Source: Triglochin maritima (lineage: Eukaryota > Streptophyta > Magnoliopsida > Alismatales > Juncaginaceae). From it: a stretch of 64,000 bases of DNA. The stretch lies in NCBI GenBank assembly GCA_963682175.1, contig OY821770.1, forward strand, positions 15,902,501-15,966,500. Reading direction: 5' to 3'. Positions 1-10,137 of the stretch are shown piece by piece. Every line of letters begins with the position of its first letter. Positions within the stretch are counted from its first letter, which is position 1. The notes beneath the pieces were generated by a model. The model was given only the letters and a program-made list of their open reading frames with translations. It had not been told where the DNA came from and made no database searches. A program made the position numbers and the translations under genes.

Positions 1-590
1 AATACATGCATTCTTAATAGATAGTCGATAATTACGTGTGTAAATAGGGAACGGAATACCTGTTTACCCAGTTACCCTTCCCATCGAGTCCAGAGATGGT
101 ATAATAAACCATATCTAATTAAATTGTTTACCCGTATACCTGATTTATAAATAAGACGAGTATGCATATCATCTTTACCCATATCCATATACCCAGTTAT
201 CCATATAAGAATATAAATATTATATATCAGTAATTTTATTATATATATATAAGTATAATATTTTATTTGTATAATTTGTACTACAATTATACTCAAATAT
301 ATAATTTTAGAATGTCAACCTGATGTTGTGACTTGTTTTGTACTTCCAACATTGTGTGTGATTATATAATCTTGAATTATTAACTATTTTATTAATTTAA
401 AGTATTTAGTTTTCGTTATTGGTTGAATGTGGCTTGTTTTTATATTTATGTTCAACCCATAAACACGTCTAACCCGACCTGTACGCATTCATTGTGCAGG
501 TCGGGGCCGGTACGAGTAAGGATTTTTCAAGTTGAATATATATATTTTTTAGTTTTTTTTGTTTTTTTTAAAAAGAGAAAGAAAAACTCA
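1..590. other. AT-rich upstream region of the zinc-finger gene
   Basis: AT-rich DNA with TA runs near 215-255. A short inverted repeat, GACCTGTACG / TGTGCAGGTC, lies near 475-502. I see no gene here. It includes the probable distal promoter of the gene at 721. Confidence 0.5.
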
Positions 591-597
591 TATAAAT
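591..597 (+). promoter_or_regulatory. TATA box of the zinc-finger gene
   Basis: TATAAAT lies about 125 bp upstream of the ATG at 721. A CT/CA-rich leader without ATG follows (600-720), which is the usual look of a plant 5' UTR. The call rests on position and motif only. Confidence 0.45.
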
Positions 598-720
598 CCC
601 CCAGAGTGACCCCACACCACACCCGAGTTCCACTTACGCCGTAATCCCAATAACCAACCAACAAACCTTCTGTCCCCATCACTCCACACTCTCAACCATA
701 ACCGTCTCCCCTCCCCACCA

Positions 721-1149
721 ATGAACGTCGCCGGCACCGAACCACCCTCATCCCCCGTCCCCTCCCCAAAGAAACCCCCTCGCCCCCGCCTCAAGCGCCG
801 CCCGTCCCCCTCCCTCTCCTCCGCCTCCTCCTCCACTCCCCCCTGCACCGAGTGCGGCCGCCACTTCTGGTCATGGAAGGCCCTCTTCGGCCACATGCGC
901 TGCCACCCTGAACGCAAGTGGCGCGGCATCACGCCCCCCACTCCCCCGCCCGACCACGACTTCTCCGAAGTCGAGCGCAAGGTCGCCGCTTACCTTGTCC
1001 TCCTCGCCAATGGCCCGCCGAAGCGGACGAGGATGGTCAAGAAGAAGAAGAAGAAGTCTCCTTCTGAGGTCCTGGATTTGAACCTCCCGCCTGCTGGTGC
1101 TGAACTGGATCCCGATTCACCGTCGTTGGATCTTAAGTTAGGAATGTGA
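721..1149 (+). CDS. Single C2H2 zinc-finger transcriptional repressor with EAR motifs
   Basis: An intronless ORF of 142 residues. One plant-type zinc finger spans residues 42-62 (C42-x2-C45-x12-H58-x3-H62). Its helix reads KALFGH where the plant consensus is QALGGH, so two consensus positions differ. The N-terminus is Pro/Ser-rich with a basic patch (residues 19-30). A lysine run at 101-112 could serve as a nuclear localisation signal. Two LxLxL EAR motifs follow, LDLNL (118-122) and LDLKL (136-140, ending the protein at GM). EAR motifs recruit TOPLESS-type co-repressors in this family, so a small nuclear DNA-binding repressor is the likely role; targets cannot be inferred. The start is the first ATG after a TATA box and a C-rich leader. 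GC content is high compared with the flanks. An antisense ORF over 588-980 is a shadow of this gene. Confidence 0.85.
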   Translation: MNVAGTEPPSSPVPSPKKPPRPRLKRRPSPSLSSASSSTPPCTECGRHFWSWKALFGHMRCHPERKWRGITPPTPPPDHDFSEVERKVAAYLVLLANGPPKRTRMVKKKKKKSPSEVLDLNLPPAGAELDPDSPSLDLKLGM

Positions 1150-2741
1150 TTGTGATAATAATAATTGTTGTGGCGGTTATAGTTTTTCTTCATTTCGAGA
1201 CGTCATCGCATGGGATTAAGGGGCGTGTGTGTGTGTGATTTTCAGCTGTTGTAAATGGAGATATACGTTTGAAGTTCTGGTTTGGATGCTGTGGAATCAA
1301 CAATCAGTGTGTATGTACGTAACATTTTGTGATTTTGTGTGTTTACTGTTTGGATTTGTTACTATTTTTCAGTGCTTGATTGCCGGCTCTATTTCTGATG
1401 CGTGTATCGCGTCATATTTTTTGTTATCTGTGGAACTGTAACCATGTATAGTTTGAAATCATACTAACATGTTCTATTTATCTTGCTTCATCGTCGTTAA
1501 CAAATTATTTTAGCAAGAAAAAAATGTAACATCAATGTCATGGAATCAACAATCAAGTGTGTGAGCATTTGCGTCGATTGTTTGAATTTATTACTATTTT
1601 ATCGTGCTTCACTTATTTTATGTTTCTCGTTCACTCTAATTTCGAGAAGCGTTACTTGTTATGCAAGTAGTTTGATTCCGTAATGGCACATTCTACCTCA
1701 TGTTATCGTTATTATAAACTGTTTTTATAGGCAAAATGTTCAAACAAATGTCGAATGAAACAAACTTAGGATATAGACTTCAAAAAAGTTTCACACTCCA
1801 TCGAGTAGAGTCGTTTTGTAACACTAGAGGATTGCACGGCGCTCACTCCATATGCTTTTTTTAATACTAGAGGGTCGCACTCACTCCATATGCTATTTGA
1901 GGCCGACAACAACAAATGCGGAGTCCCAAGCTAGTCGGGATGGACTAGTTATGTTGTATAGCATTTGATAATGACAAAAAACCCAGGAAAAGTACGACAT
2001 ATTGTTTGAGGGCGACAGCAACAAAGCTTCTAATTCCCCGTAGGCTAGTTATCTATAACATTTCAAGATGACAAAAAATTCCAGAAAATTATGATGGCAT
2101 TTCATAAAAGTAAGAGAAATGAATCATTACTCATTAGTCGTATTATACAGAAGAAAACGTAGTGTGGATTTTCTTTTACCATTCACGGAAGAAGAAAAAA
2201 TCAACAAAAGTATAACACCTGACTAGTCACCAGCCAGTCCTACAAAAACCAGTTCAACCAGGTGCTGTGAATCTTGAAACTCTGCATCTGTAGATTGTAA
2301 TTCAACAAAATTGATGAACTTTAAGCAAGGTCGAATATTGAATACTGAATGTATACTTGATCCAGATGTTTCTGTGTAGTTAGCGGCCAGGTTGAATACC
2401 GAACGCACTGTCGATCCAAATGTTTATGTGTAGTTAGCAGCTTCAAAATTTCAGAGTAGAGACGTGATTTTTTCAAACAAAATCTCAACAACAAGATAAC
2501 TTTCTTCAGACAAAATCCTTTTCGTTAGAGTAAAAACTGTTGTAGCTCTTTAACCCTCTGCATTTGAGCCTGATATTCTCCTCAAATTTTCTTACAGTGA
2601 AAACACCCATTGCAGACTACATAGTCTACATTGTTTCCTATCTTGATTTGGAAAAAAGGCACAAAATTTTGTATTTTACTGGAAAAGCTAGAGAATGATT
2701 TTCAGCTTCCTGAAATTCTGTAACAATTACATCGATAACTG
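1150..2741. other. Intergenic region between two convergent genes
   Basis: This holds the 3' UTRs of the zinc-finger gene and of the minus-strand gene that ends at 2742. Two short related segments (about 1800-1850 and 1855-1990) look like remnants of a small repeat. No ORF with recognisable content was seen. Confidence 0.5.
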
Positions 2742-5343
2742 TTAACCATCTTCATCACAGATATCCCCAAGTTGCTCATACGCTTCCGCAAAGTGACTTG
2801 CAAATCTCTCCATTGCTTGACACATGTTCCTCAAGCGCAAATGTAGGCTTGATTCGGTAACATGGCTGAGTAGCACAAGCTCTCCACTAGAAAGGAGGTC
2901 ACTATCACTCGACACTAGAGCAAACCTCTTGCTGATTGCATCCATTTTCTTGTGAATCTTCTGGTCATTTTTCTCAAGAACCCTCAGCATTCTATCCATT
3001 TCTCGATTCTCCAACAGTGTTTGGCGCCTTTCGTAGTAATATTGCTGCCAAACTTGGACCACACTCGTAGCAAAAGCATGAATTGCTTCAACAACTTCCC
3101 CCTCTGAAGCATTGTCAACAATGCCTGACCAACTACTACAGATAATAAAAATCGGAGGAGCACCTAATTTTGTAGGGGAAGGACTCATTCCATCGACAGT
3201 CATTTCAGGTTCATAATGAAGGCATTTTTTGAGCCAGCGATTTAAAGCTTGCACAAATTTCTTTTGGGAATTAATCCAAGTGGAGAAAGTATCTATCCAA
3301 TTAAGCAATTCAGAAACAAGCTGAACAGCAGTTTCCATGTCAGCATCGCTGAGCTTTCCGGCGTATGCAGATATAAGAGCATCCAAACTTTCCCCTTCTA
3401 TTAGGACTTCAGATTGACTTCTGTGGCACTCTCTCATTACTTTCCACATGGCAACTAAACTGAGAAAAATTTAAAACACTAAGATCAACAGCGTAATAAA
3501 ATGTATTATGTATTTAAATAACTTCGAGGATAAATCAACATAAAAGATAATATGACTGCAGCAGTGAACAATTCAACATTTGGTTTCAAAAGACAGCAAG
3601 TTATATGGTTGTTAAAAAAACCATCATTTTGAAGATTCCTCTATCACAGGATTTAATTATAGTTGAAGTAGATAGGATGTAGAATAAGATAACATAAATA
3701 ACAGAAAACCATCAAAGTTATTACCAAAGCATTGTATTGACTTCTTACAAAATCGATGTCTCCTTATAAACAATAGAATAAAAGGTTGACAAAATTAGTT
3801 TGTGGTTTAATTGTTAAAAAATTGATGAAATTTGCATACCCGTGAATCAATTCCTTAATCTGCGGTAACAGCTCTTCATCCCTCAATTTGTTCAGCCTGT
3901 TTGATATAGAGTCGATGACCTGCATTGCGATTCTTATTTTGGTAGACAGCTTCTTTATCAACTCTCTAGTTGCGTCGGCTTTATTTGAATCCAAACCAGT
4001 TTCCTCCAGCCTCTTAAGCTGCTTGCACTTCTTATTGTGTAGAATCCGCATCTTCTCCTCGGCCTACAACACACAACAAGCACCAGCAAACACACAATGA
4101 CAAACCAATTCTGTACAAAGAAAACAAACCACAAATTTCAGAGCAGACATACCCTGACTTCTTGGTGAAGCTTCTTTTCCCAAACATAAAGGTTCTGTAA
4201 AATAGAAGACAACTTCCGGTTCGTAGGTCCCCTGTCCGAGGTATCGAACCTCAAGTAACTAGAGCTAGAGCACTCGGACTGCTCATCGCCCCTGTAAACC
4301 GAAGACTGTGAAGTAGTCGCTGCCTTCATGAAAGTCGGGGTCATTCCATACATCAACCGAGACGAATTCACTAAACACAAAACCAACCAAACAATCAGAA
4401 GTCATAAATCATAACCTCCCCAACCAACATTACCAACAGAATTTCAGCATCTCACCATACCTTCATGCTTAGCATGGTAAATCGGAATCCTCCCGACATC
4501 AAGCAACCTGGCAGCCACCTTACAAGCCAGTGAAGCCCTATCGAACTGTGTGGTGACCTCCTCAACAACAACCCGACCGGCCCGCGAGCCGGGCACCAAC
4601 TTCCTCGGCCTCTCCACCTCCTCCTCAAACTCCCTCAACTCAACCTCACCCTCCTCGCTCTCAGCCGTGAAACTCGACCCGCATTGACTACAACACACCT
4701 CCTCCTCATCATCCTCAACGGCGACCGGATTGGAGTACATCTCGACGCCGAACTCGTCCTCCAAGTCAGGGATCCCTTCTTGCTCCCTGACCTCCTTCGA
4801 ACTCCAACTGGGGGTATAGACCCTATTGTAAGAGTGAAAGGAGGACTCAAACGGGTTGAGGAAGTCCCAAGAGGAGACCTTGGGGGGCGAAGGCGGGGGT
4901 TTGGAGATGAACCTCCGGGACGAGGCCGGAGAGGGGACGGACGAAGGGTGACGCGGCGGGAGGGAAGACGGGTCGAAATGACCGCTGCTGCCCATGACGG
5001 AGTAAGATGGGTAGAAGGGAGTGGAGGGGTAGTCTTGGAAAGAAAAGGATGGGTCGAAGACGCCGACTTGGACGGGGAAAGTCGTGTTAATGGGTGTTTG
5101 GGAGAAGGTGGGAGGGGAGGGTTGGGTGTGTTTGGCGAAGCGAAGGGAGTGGGAGTGGGAGGGGAGGGAAGGGAGGAGGAAGGAGTGGAGAGAGAGGGAG
5201 AGGGAGTGGAGGGAGTGGACGAAGGAGGAATGGGAGGCGGCGAGGGCGTGGCGGTGCCGGACGGCGTCGGAGAGGTGGTGGTAACGGTCCCGGCAAAGGG
5301 CTACCGGACGGAGGTTGTCCAGTTTCGAGTCGGTGCAGCCCAT
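2742..5343 (-). CDS. DUF630/DUF632 protein (bZIP-like/REL2/NRG2-type family), four exons
   Basis: Spliced model on the minus strand: exons 4461-5343, 4153-4370, 3840-4063 and 2742-3459. All introns are GT-AG (90, 89 and 380 bp) and the reading phases join exactly, giving 680 residues. Residues 1-60 form a DUF630 domain starting MGC, a likely N-myristoylation/palmitoylation site. A Pro/Ser-rich linker (about 80-160) and an acidic stretch (about 185-240) follow. DUF632 runs from about 345 to 650 with helical, charged segments such as QNLYVWEKKLHQEVR and the conserved HGLVAMWKVM across the last junction. Family members (Arabidopsis NRG2, rice REL2) act in nitrate signalling or leaf shape and have been placed at the plasma membrane or in the nucleus; which role applies here is unknown. 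Length is usual for the family and no lesion is visible. The 5' UTR contains an AAACAG-type microsatellite. Confidence 0.88.
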
Positions 5344-5395
5344 TTTTTATGAAAGAATGGAGGGAATGTCGATGTTGTTTTTGTTCTGTTGGGGC

Positions 5396-5461
5396 ACTTT
5401 CTGTTTCTGTTTCTGTTTCTGTTTTTTGTTTTTTGTTTTTGTTTTTGTTTTTGTGTTTGTG
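5396..5461. repeat. Microsatellite in the 5' leader of the DUF630/632 gene
   Basis: TTTCTG units followed by GTTTTT units on the plus strand, read as CAGAAA/AAAAAC on the gene strand. It lies 50-120 bp upstream of the ATG at 5343, so it is probably transcribed. Confidence 0.7.
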
Positions 5462-5576
5462 GGGTGGGGGAAGAAAGGTGGTGGCGGGCGACGAGGTGAT
5501 GGGCATTGGGGTTTTAGGAATGGGAATTAGAGAGGGTGCAAAAAGTTATCGCTGTGTTTGCTTGCTTGTTTGCTGA

Positions 5577-6096
5577 GTTGCTGGTTAGTGAGTGAATGGC
5601 AGTAATGGTAAGATATGATGGATTGATGGATATTACACCATCCATCACACCACCACATGGGAAGTTTTACCTTTGATTGTCTTTGTATTTTTTTAACTTA
5701 TTGATTAGGTTCTCTATATAAAAAATATATTGATTAGGGTAAGTGCATTAGATGATGTCCTTCCGTTTAGTAGGGTATATAGTTGTCAAATGTAGAAGTG
5801 GCAGTAAATATGGTGATAGTAGTAGAGTGTTAAGAGTATATATTATGATATTTGATTTGCATTCAGATCTAATTTGTCAATTTAAATCTTTTCCATTTAC
5901 TTACGAGCTAAAAAAAGATAATATTTGAATCGTAATCCACATCATTTAACTCCAAATTTGGTTATTGTCGGAAGAAATCCATGTGTGGGTTTTTATTCCC
6001 ACGCCGGAAACCGTGGGACGGGAAAAAAGGTTGATAACATTTTGACTTCATTTAACTTCCAAAACGGGAAACGTGGGTACACCTGTACATGTGCCC
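5577..6096. other. Upstream intergenic DNA without genes
   Basis: AT-rich DNA upstream of the minus-strand DUF630/632 gene. A TATATAGA-like box on the minus strand near 5713 could be its core promoter. Nothing else is recognised. Confidence 0.35.
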
Positions 6097-6403
6097 ACGT
6101 GTCTCACCACTTCGTGGGTCCTTGGTCGTGGGGTTAATGTGTCATATTTTTGTGTCATACACTACTATAAAATGTATTACACTCTACCCAGAAAAATATA
6201 CACATAATATACACGTTTTTAATCTCTCTCTCAAGAAAAAATTGTCTCTCTCTGGCGATGTTTCTCCTTCGAATCCAGTGTTCTCCTGCGATCGGATTTT
6301 GCGAGGTTACGCATTGCTTTCAAGGTTCGTCGACTCCGGTGTGCGCTCCCTCGACAAAGGAATCATTCTATCCTGGGAGAAAAGCGTCAGACTCATTGTA
6401 TTG
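6097..6403 (+). other. Orphan promoter and first exon (5' gene fragment)
   Basis: A G-box-like CCCACGTGTC (about 6095-6104), a TATAAAA (6166-6172), a CT-rich leader and an ATG at 6258 open a 48-codon frame. It begins MFLLRIQCSPAIGFC and ends at a good splice donor (TTG|GTATGTA, GT at 6404-6405). No downstream exon in frame could be found before the Harbinger remnant at about 7.1 kb. I do not recognise the peptide. It may be a 5' gene piece cut off by transposon insertion, or a transposon-captured fragment. Confidence 0.35.
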
Positions 6404-7129
6404 GTATGTATGGGCGATATTTTCTCTAAGGCAAGTCAGAATTCAACGGCTCAGTTTGTAAGGTGTTTTCTGATCTTTGTTGTTTGTTGTTCGGATATGA
6501 ATTTGTAGTTGTCTTAATTTGGATTATGCAGAAATATTTATTCGACATCTGTAACCCACTGTATTACGTGATTTCATTTGTAATTGTCTTAACAGTTATG
6601 TTATACAATATAAAACCAAGAAGTAATTGAATCCATATTCGCTGTAAACATGGTACAAATATAAAAAAACATTGATATCACCTATATATTTAGCCCTAGT
6701 TATTGTTTGATTTGTTAGAACATAAATACTAAGATCTGAATAATTGTCGACAGTAAAACTCCTGGTGGTAATGTGTCTGCTAGTATAGTACCACCATTGC
6801 ATCTAAATTGTTAATCGTGAAGACCATTTTTATCAGCTCCCGTGCACTTCCTGGGTGTTTTGTTTTCTCTCTCCGTCACGTCAGTTTCTATCTTCGCCAC
6901 GTCAGCACAAACCAAACCCCCCGAATTTTCCTTAACCACACCCCGAAACAACCCAGACACCCTACATTATCTCCATTTTCACGTCATTTGGGGATCAATT
7001 CTGGGTAAAACACACAAAAAATATTAAAATTTCAAAAATATATAAACAAATAAAAAACATATTTTCATTTTTTTTGAAAAACGATTTAAAATATTTGTTA
7101 ACATTTTTAAAATATAAAAAAACTAACGA

Positions 7130-7313
7130 ATCCGGAAGGGCCACGTGCCCCCAGATTGCCCCGCCTGGGGAGAATAACGGGCAGATTTCCGCCCGTCTTT
7201 CCTCCCGGGAGGGGGAAATTTTTTCCCGCCCTCCCATTAAGGGAGGGCATTTCAGGTGCTAATTTTGGGCGTTCGAAAAAGAGCACCCGTTAAGGGTGCT
7301 CTAATAAGCAAGC
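7130..7313. repeat. GC-rich palindromic block, probably a Harbinger/MITE end
   Basis: Nested inverted repeats (CCCGTC..., CTCCCGGGAG, GCCCTCCC/GGGAGGGC) end in the perfect stem GAGCACCC-GTTAA-GGGTGCTC followed by TAA. PIF/Harbinger elements end in GC-rich inverted repeats and duplicate a TWA trinucleotide, so this may be the left end of the Harbinger element whose ORF1 starts at 7769. The partner end was not found. Confidence 0.4.
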
Positions 7314-7721
7314 ACTTCATTGGATTTAGTGGATACTAATATGTATATTCACATACCTAATGGGAGATAACTTAGTCTTAAAATAAATATGAATAGATAT
7401 TGTGAGTTTAGTTAAACAAATTTGATATTGGTCACCCTTGACTTCAATAATGTGGATCATACTTGTTTCCCCGCATTTGTCTTTTGAGGTTGTAATCAAA
7501 CTCATACTAGCTTTTTTGTAAAGTAATCTATTTTATTGTATTTATAACAAAACCCAAAATGTAAACTTTCTGTCACTAGAATACAAACCAGAGAATTAAC
7601 TATTCAAATACTAGAAAATGACTAACTCATGTGAGTCTCAGTCAGAATATAAGATATATATATATATATGTATGTATATGTGTATGTATATGCGTGAATG
7701 CACTGTGTCCAATTTTCCCTC

Positions 7722-7729
7722 TATATATA
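7722..7729 (+). promoter_or_regulatory. TATA box upstream of Harbinger ORF1
   Basis: TATATATA lies 40 bp upstream of the ATG at 7769. A longer TA microsatellite precedes it (about 7653-7668). Confidence 0.35.
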
Positions 7730-8065
7730 CCTTATACAAAGACAACATAAACTTCACACAACTTCGCAATGTCTTCTCCAGATCACAATCATTCTCCCCA
7801 TCGTTCCCAATCAAATACACGTCCACACTATCCACAAGGATACCCCGTCCATATTTACCACAACCAGTCCAACAGCCAGACTTCTCTCAATACGCACCAT
7901 CATTCCCACCACTAGACCAAAACCAACAATTTCCACAATTTCCGCAATATGCACCACCATTCCCACAAAAGCAACCGCAATTTTTAGATGTTTGGCCGCA
8001 ACATGTCACAAGTAAGTACTCCTAGTATGGAGGACACTCAAGAAGACGACCACAACGACGATGAG

Positions 8066-10088
8066 TGTAACGTACCTGAAAATAGCGGAAAATTTAAACA
8101 ATAATACAGACCGTCAACGGTCAACACAGGGCACGTCACTGGAAATCAAACCAACATATATATATATAATATATAAGGTACAGACCCACGTGGAAGTCAA
8201 AGTATACATAAGAGTCAACTGTGATTACAACAAAAATGAATATACATGTAATCACTACCTCAACAAAAGAAGATAATAAAGAGAACAGGATCTGATCCCG
8301 GGGGCACCGTCCTCGGTCACCACCTGACTCTAAACCTGCTCGCTACCTGAAATGCAAACAACAAACATTCCTGAGTTCCCTGCAGGAACCCCGTACACCA
8401 AGCCTCCTAAAAATATAAAAAGGAATTAAAGACAATGCAATACAATGCACATGATCATCCGCCTTGGGCCCACAATAATGCCCTCACCGCCTCCGCGGCA
8501 CTGAACCACTCCTGCCACTAGGGTCAAGTCAGTCCACCACTGCCTCACAAGGGTCAGTCGACACCACTGCTCCCCAAAAAGTGCAGGAAGGAACCCCTGG
8601 TACACGCCGCACCCAAAGAGCGAGTCAGCCCGCCGAATACACAACTCGGGTCAGACGACAGCCACTGCTCCCCCAAGAGTCGCCTAGCGCGCACCCTGCC
8701 GGAACATCCTCGGCCTACCGCTAAACCCTCGCAAACTGCCCAAGGTTTACGGTACACATCCCTCACACCCCGCTCGGTAAGAGAGGAAAAAGTACAACAA
8801 TAATACGCCTTCGTCGAAGGTGAAATCCGTAGCTCTCAAAGCCGGTAATCAACCGTTGCCTCGGAGCCGGTAGTCGACCTATACTCAACAGATCGCGTGT
8901 GGATAAATCCACCAACCTGCGGCAGATCGGTCGACCGCTACAAGCACTCCGGTCAACCGGTCCCCCACACAGTACACGGTACTGTACAAACAAGTCTACC
9001 GGTCGAACCACGTCAACCGAAATACTAACCACTCAGTCTAACAAAAGTCATCTAGCGGTCGACCGTTTGGAAGGTCTACGCTATACATTTTATATAAATA
9101 TATATCCAATCGGTCAAACCAGGGTCCGTTCCACCGATAAGGAAAACTGCCTGAATCCTGCCTACAGCATTCGGTCGACCGAAACCTACCTCTCGGTCAA
9201 CCGATCTACAGGCACATCACTGCAGGAAAACTGCACGCGGTCGGTCGACCGGATCCAGAGCGGTCGACCGTTTAGATGGTCAATGCTCGAACCGACCTTG
9301 CGCAGTTCGGTCGACCGAGACACACACTCGGTCGGCCGAAGGCCTGTCTAACCTATCTACTGGGTTCGGTCGACCGAAACAACACCGGTCGACCGGCTAA
9401 TGTAACCCTTTATTTTCCCGCGAAATTTGGCATAAACGGTCGACCGTCACACAGACATCGTTCGACCGTTTTCGGGCAGTAAGTCAATATTTATAAATAT
9501 CGGTCGACCGACCCATATACCGGTCGACCGAACAATACATCTTCCCACTGTACGGGCATCATTTAGACGATGTTCGGTCGACCGAAACACTCAACGGTCG
9601 ACCGAACCAGTCGTCTTCAACCTCCGTCCAGTAGGGTTTTCACCGGAGAAACGGCACCAACGCCGTCCTCTACACTCCCACACCTCTTGGGGAGTTAATA
9701 TGAAGACTTGGCATACCTCGAAGGAGTTTGTAGACGCCTCCCAAGCTTGCACCACTTCACTCCACTTCTTCTTCTCTTTCTGCACTTCTTCTCTCCTTCT
9801 TCTTCTTCTTCTTCTTACTGCCTCCTTCTCTTCTCCGAGAATCTCTCTCACTCTCTGATAAAAGTAAAATGATGAAGAAAACGTTTCAACAAAAACCTAT
9901 CTTAACTATATATATCTCCTTTAATTATCCACCTTCAAATCTACCAATCAAAACAACCCATCTCATCTCACAACTATCCTACACGTTCCACTTCATCTCA
10001 TCCTTCCAACACCTCCTGCTCTTCATGCATGTATTAATTAGGGTTAATTAGGTTTAGTTAATTAAGGGATTTAGATTAGGTTATTACA
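8066..10088 (-). repeat. Left LTR (3' LTR in coding sense) of the chromovirus
   Basis: 2023 bp, plus-strand ends TGTAACGTAC and GGTTATTACA. It carries 13 exact CGGTCGACCG palindromes. It keeps a 21-bp segment (about 9312-9332, containing CGGTCGGCCGA) that is missing from the right LTR. Confidence 0.95.
8928..9604. repeat. Palindrome array (CGGTCGACCG x13) in the left chromovirus LTR
   Basis: Thirteen exact copies of the self-complementary 10-mer CGGTCGACCG lie between 8928 and 9604, often extended to TTCGGTCGACCGAA. Degenerate copies are interspersed (CGGTCAACCG, CGTTCGACCG, CGGTCGGCCG). Spacing is irregular, about 20-120 bp, so this is a cluster of sites and not a tandem repeat. Confidence 0.95.
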
Positions 10089-10131
10089 ATCTACCCTCCT
10101 TAAAAGAATTTCGTCCGCGAAATTCGAAACA
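10089..10131 (-). other. Polypurine tract and conserved hairpin of the chromovirus
   Basis: On the coding strand, AAGGAGGGTAGAT abuts the 3' LTR and would prime plus-strand DNA synthesis. Just upstream is the inverted repeat GAATTTCG-TCCG-CGAAATTC (10108-10127), located between the gag-pol stop and the tract. A similar hairpin is familiar from other plant Tekay/Del elements. Confidence 0.85.
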
Positions 10132-10137
10132 AGTAAC

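Noticed and set aside
5094..5530. Phe/Val-rich peptide encoded by the GTTTCTG repeat
   Set aside because: It is a translation of a microsatellite in the 5' leader of the DUF630/632 gene on the opposite strand.
4684..5576. Several long Gly/Arg-rich plus-strand ORFs
   Set aside because: They are antisense shadows of the GC-rich first exon of the DUF630/632 gene, which has domain and splice support.
8928..9604. CRISPR-like array or tandem repeat
   Set aside because: The 10-mers are self-complementary and irregularly spaced, the intervals are not uniform spacers, and they lie in the LTR of a plant retrotransposon.
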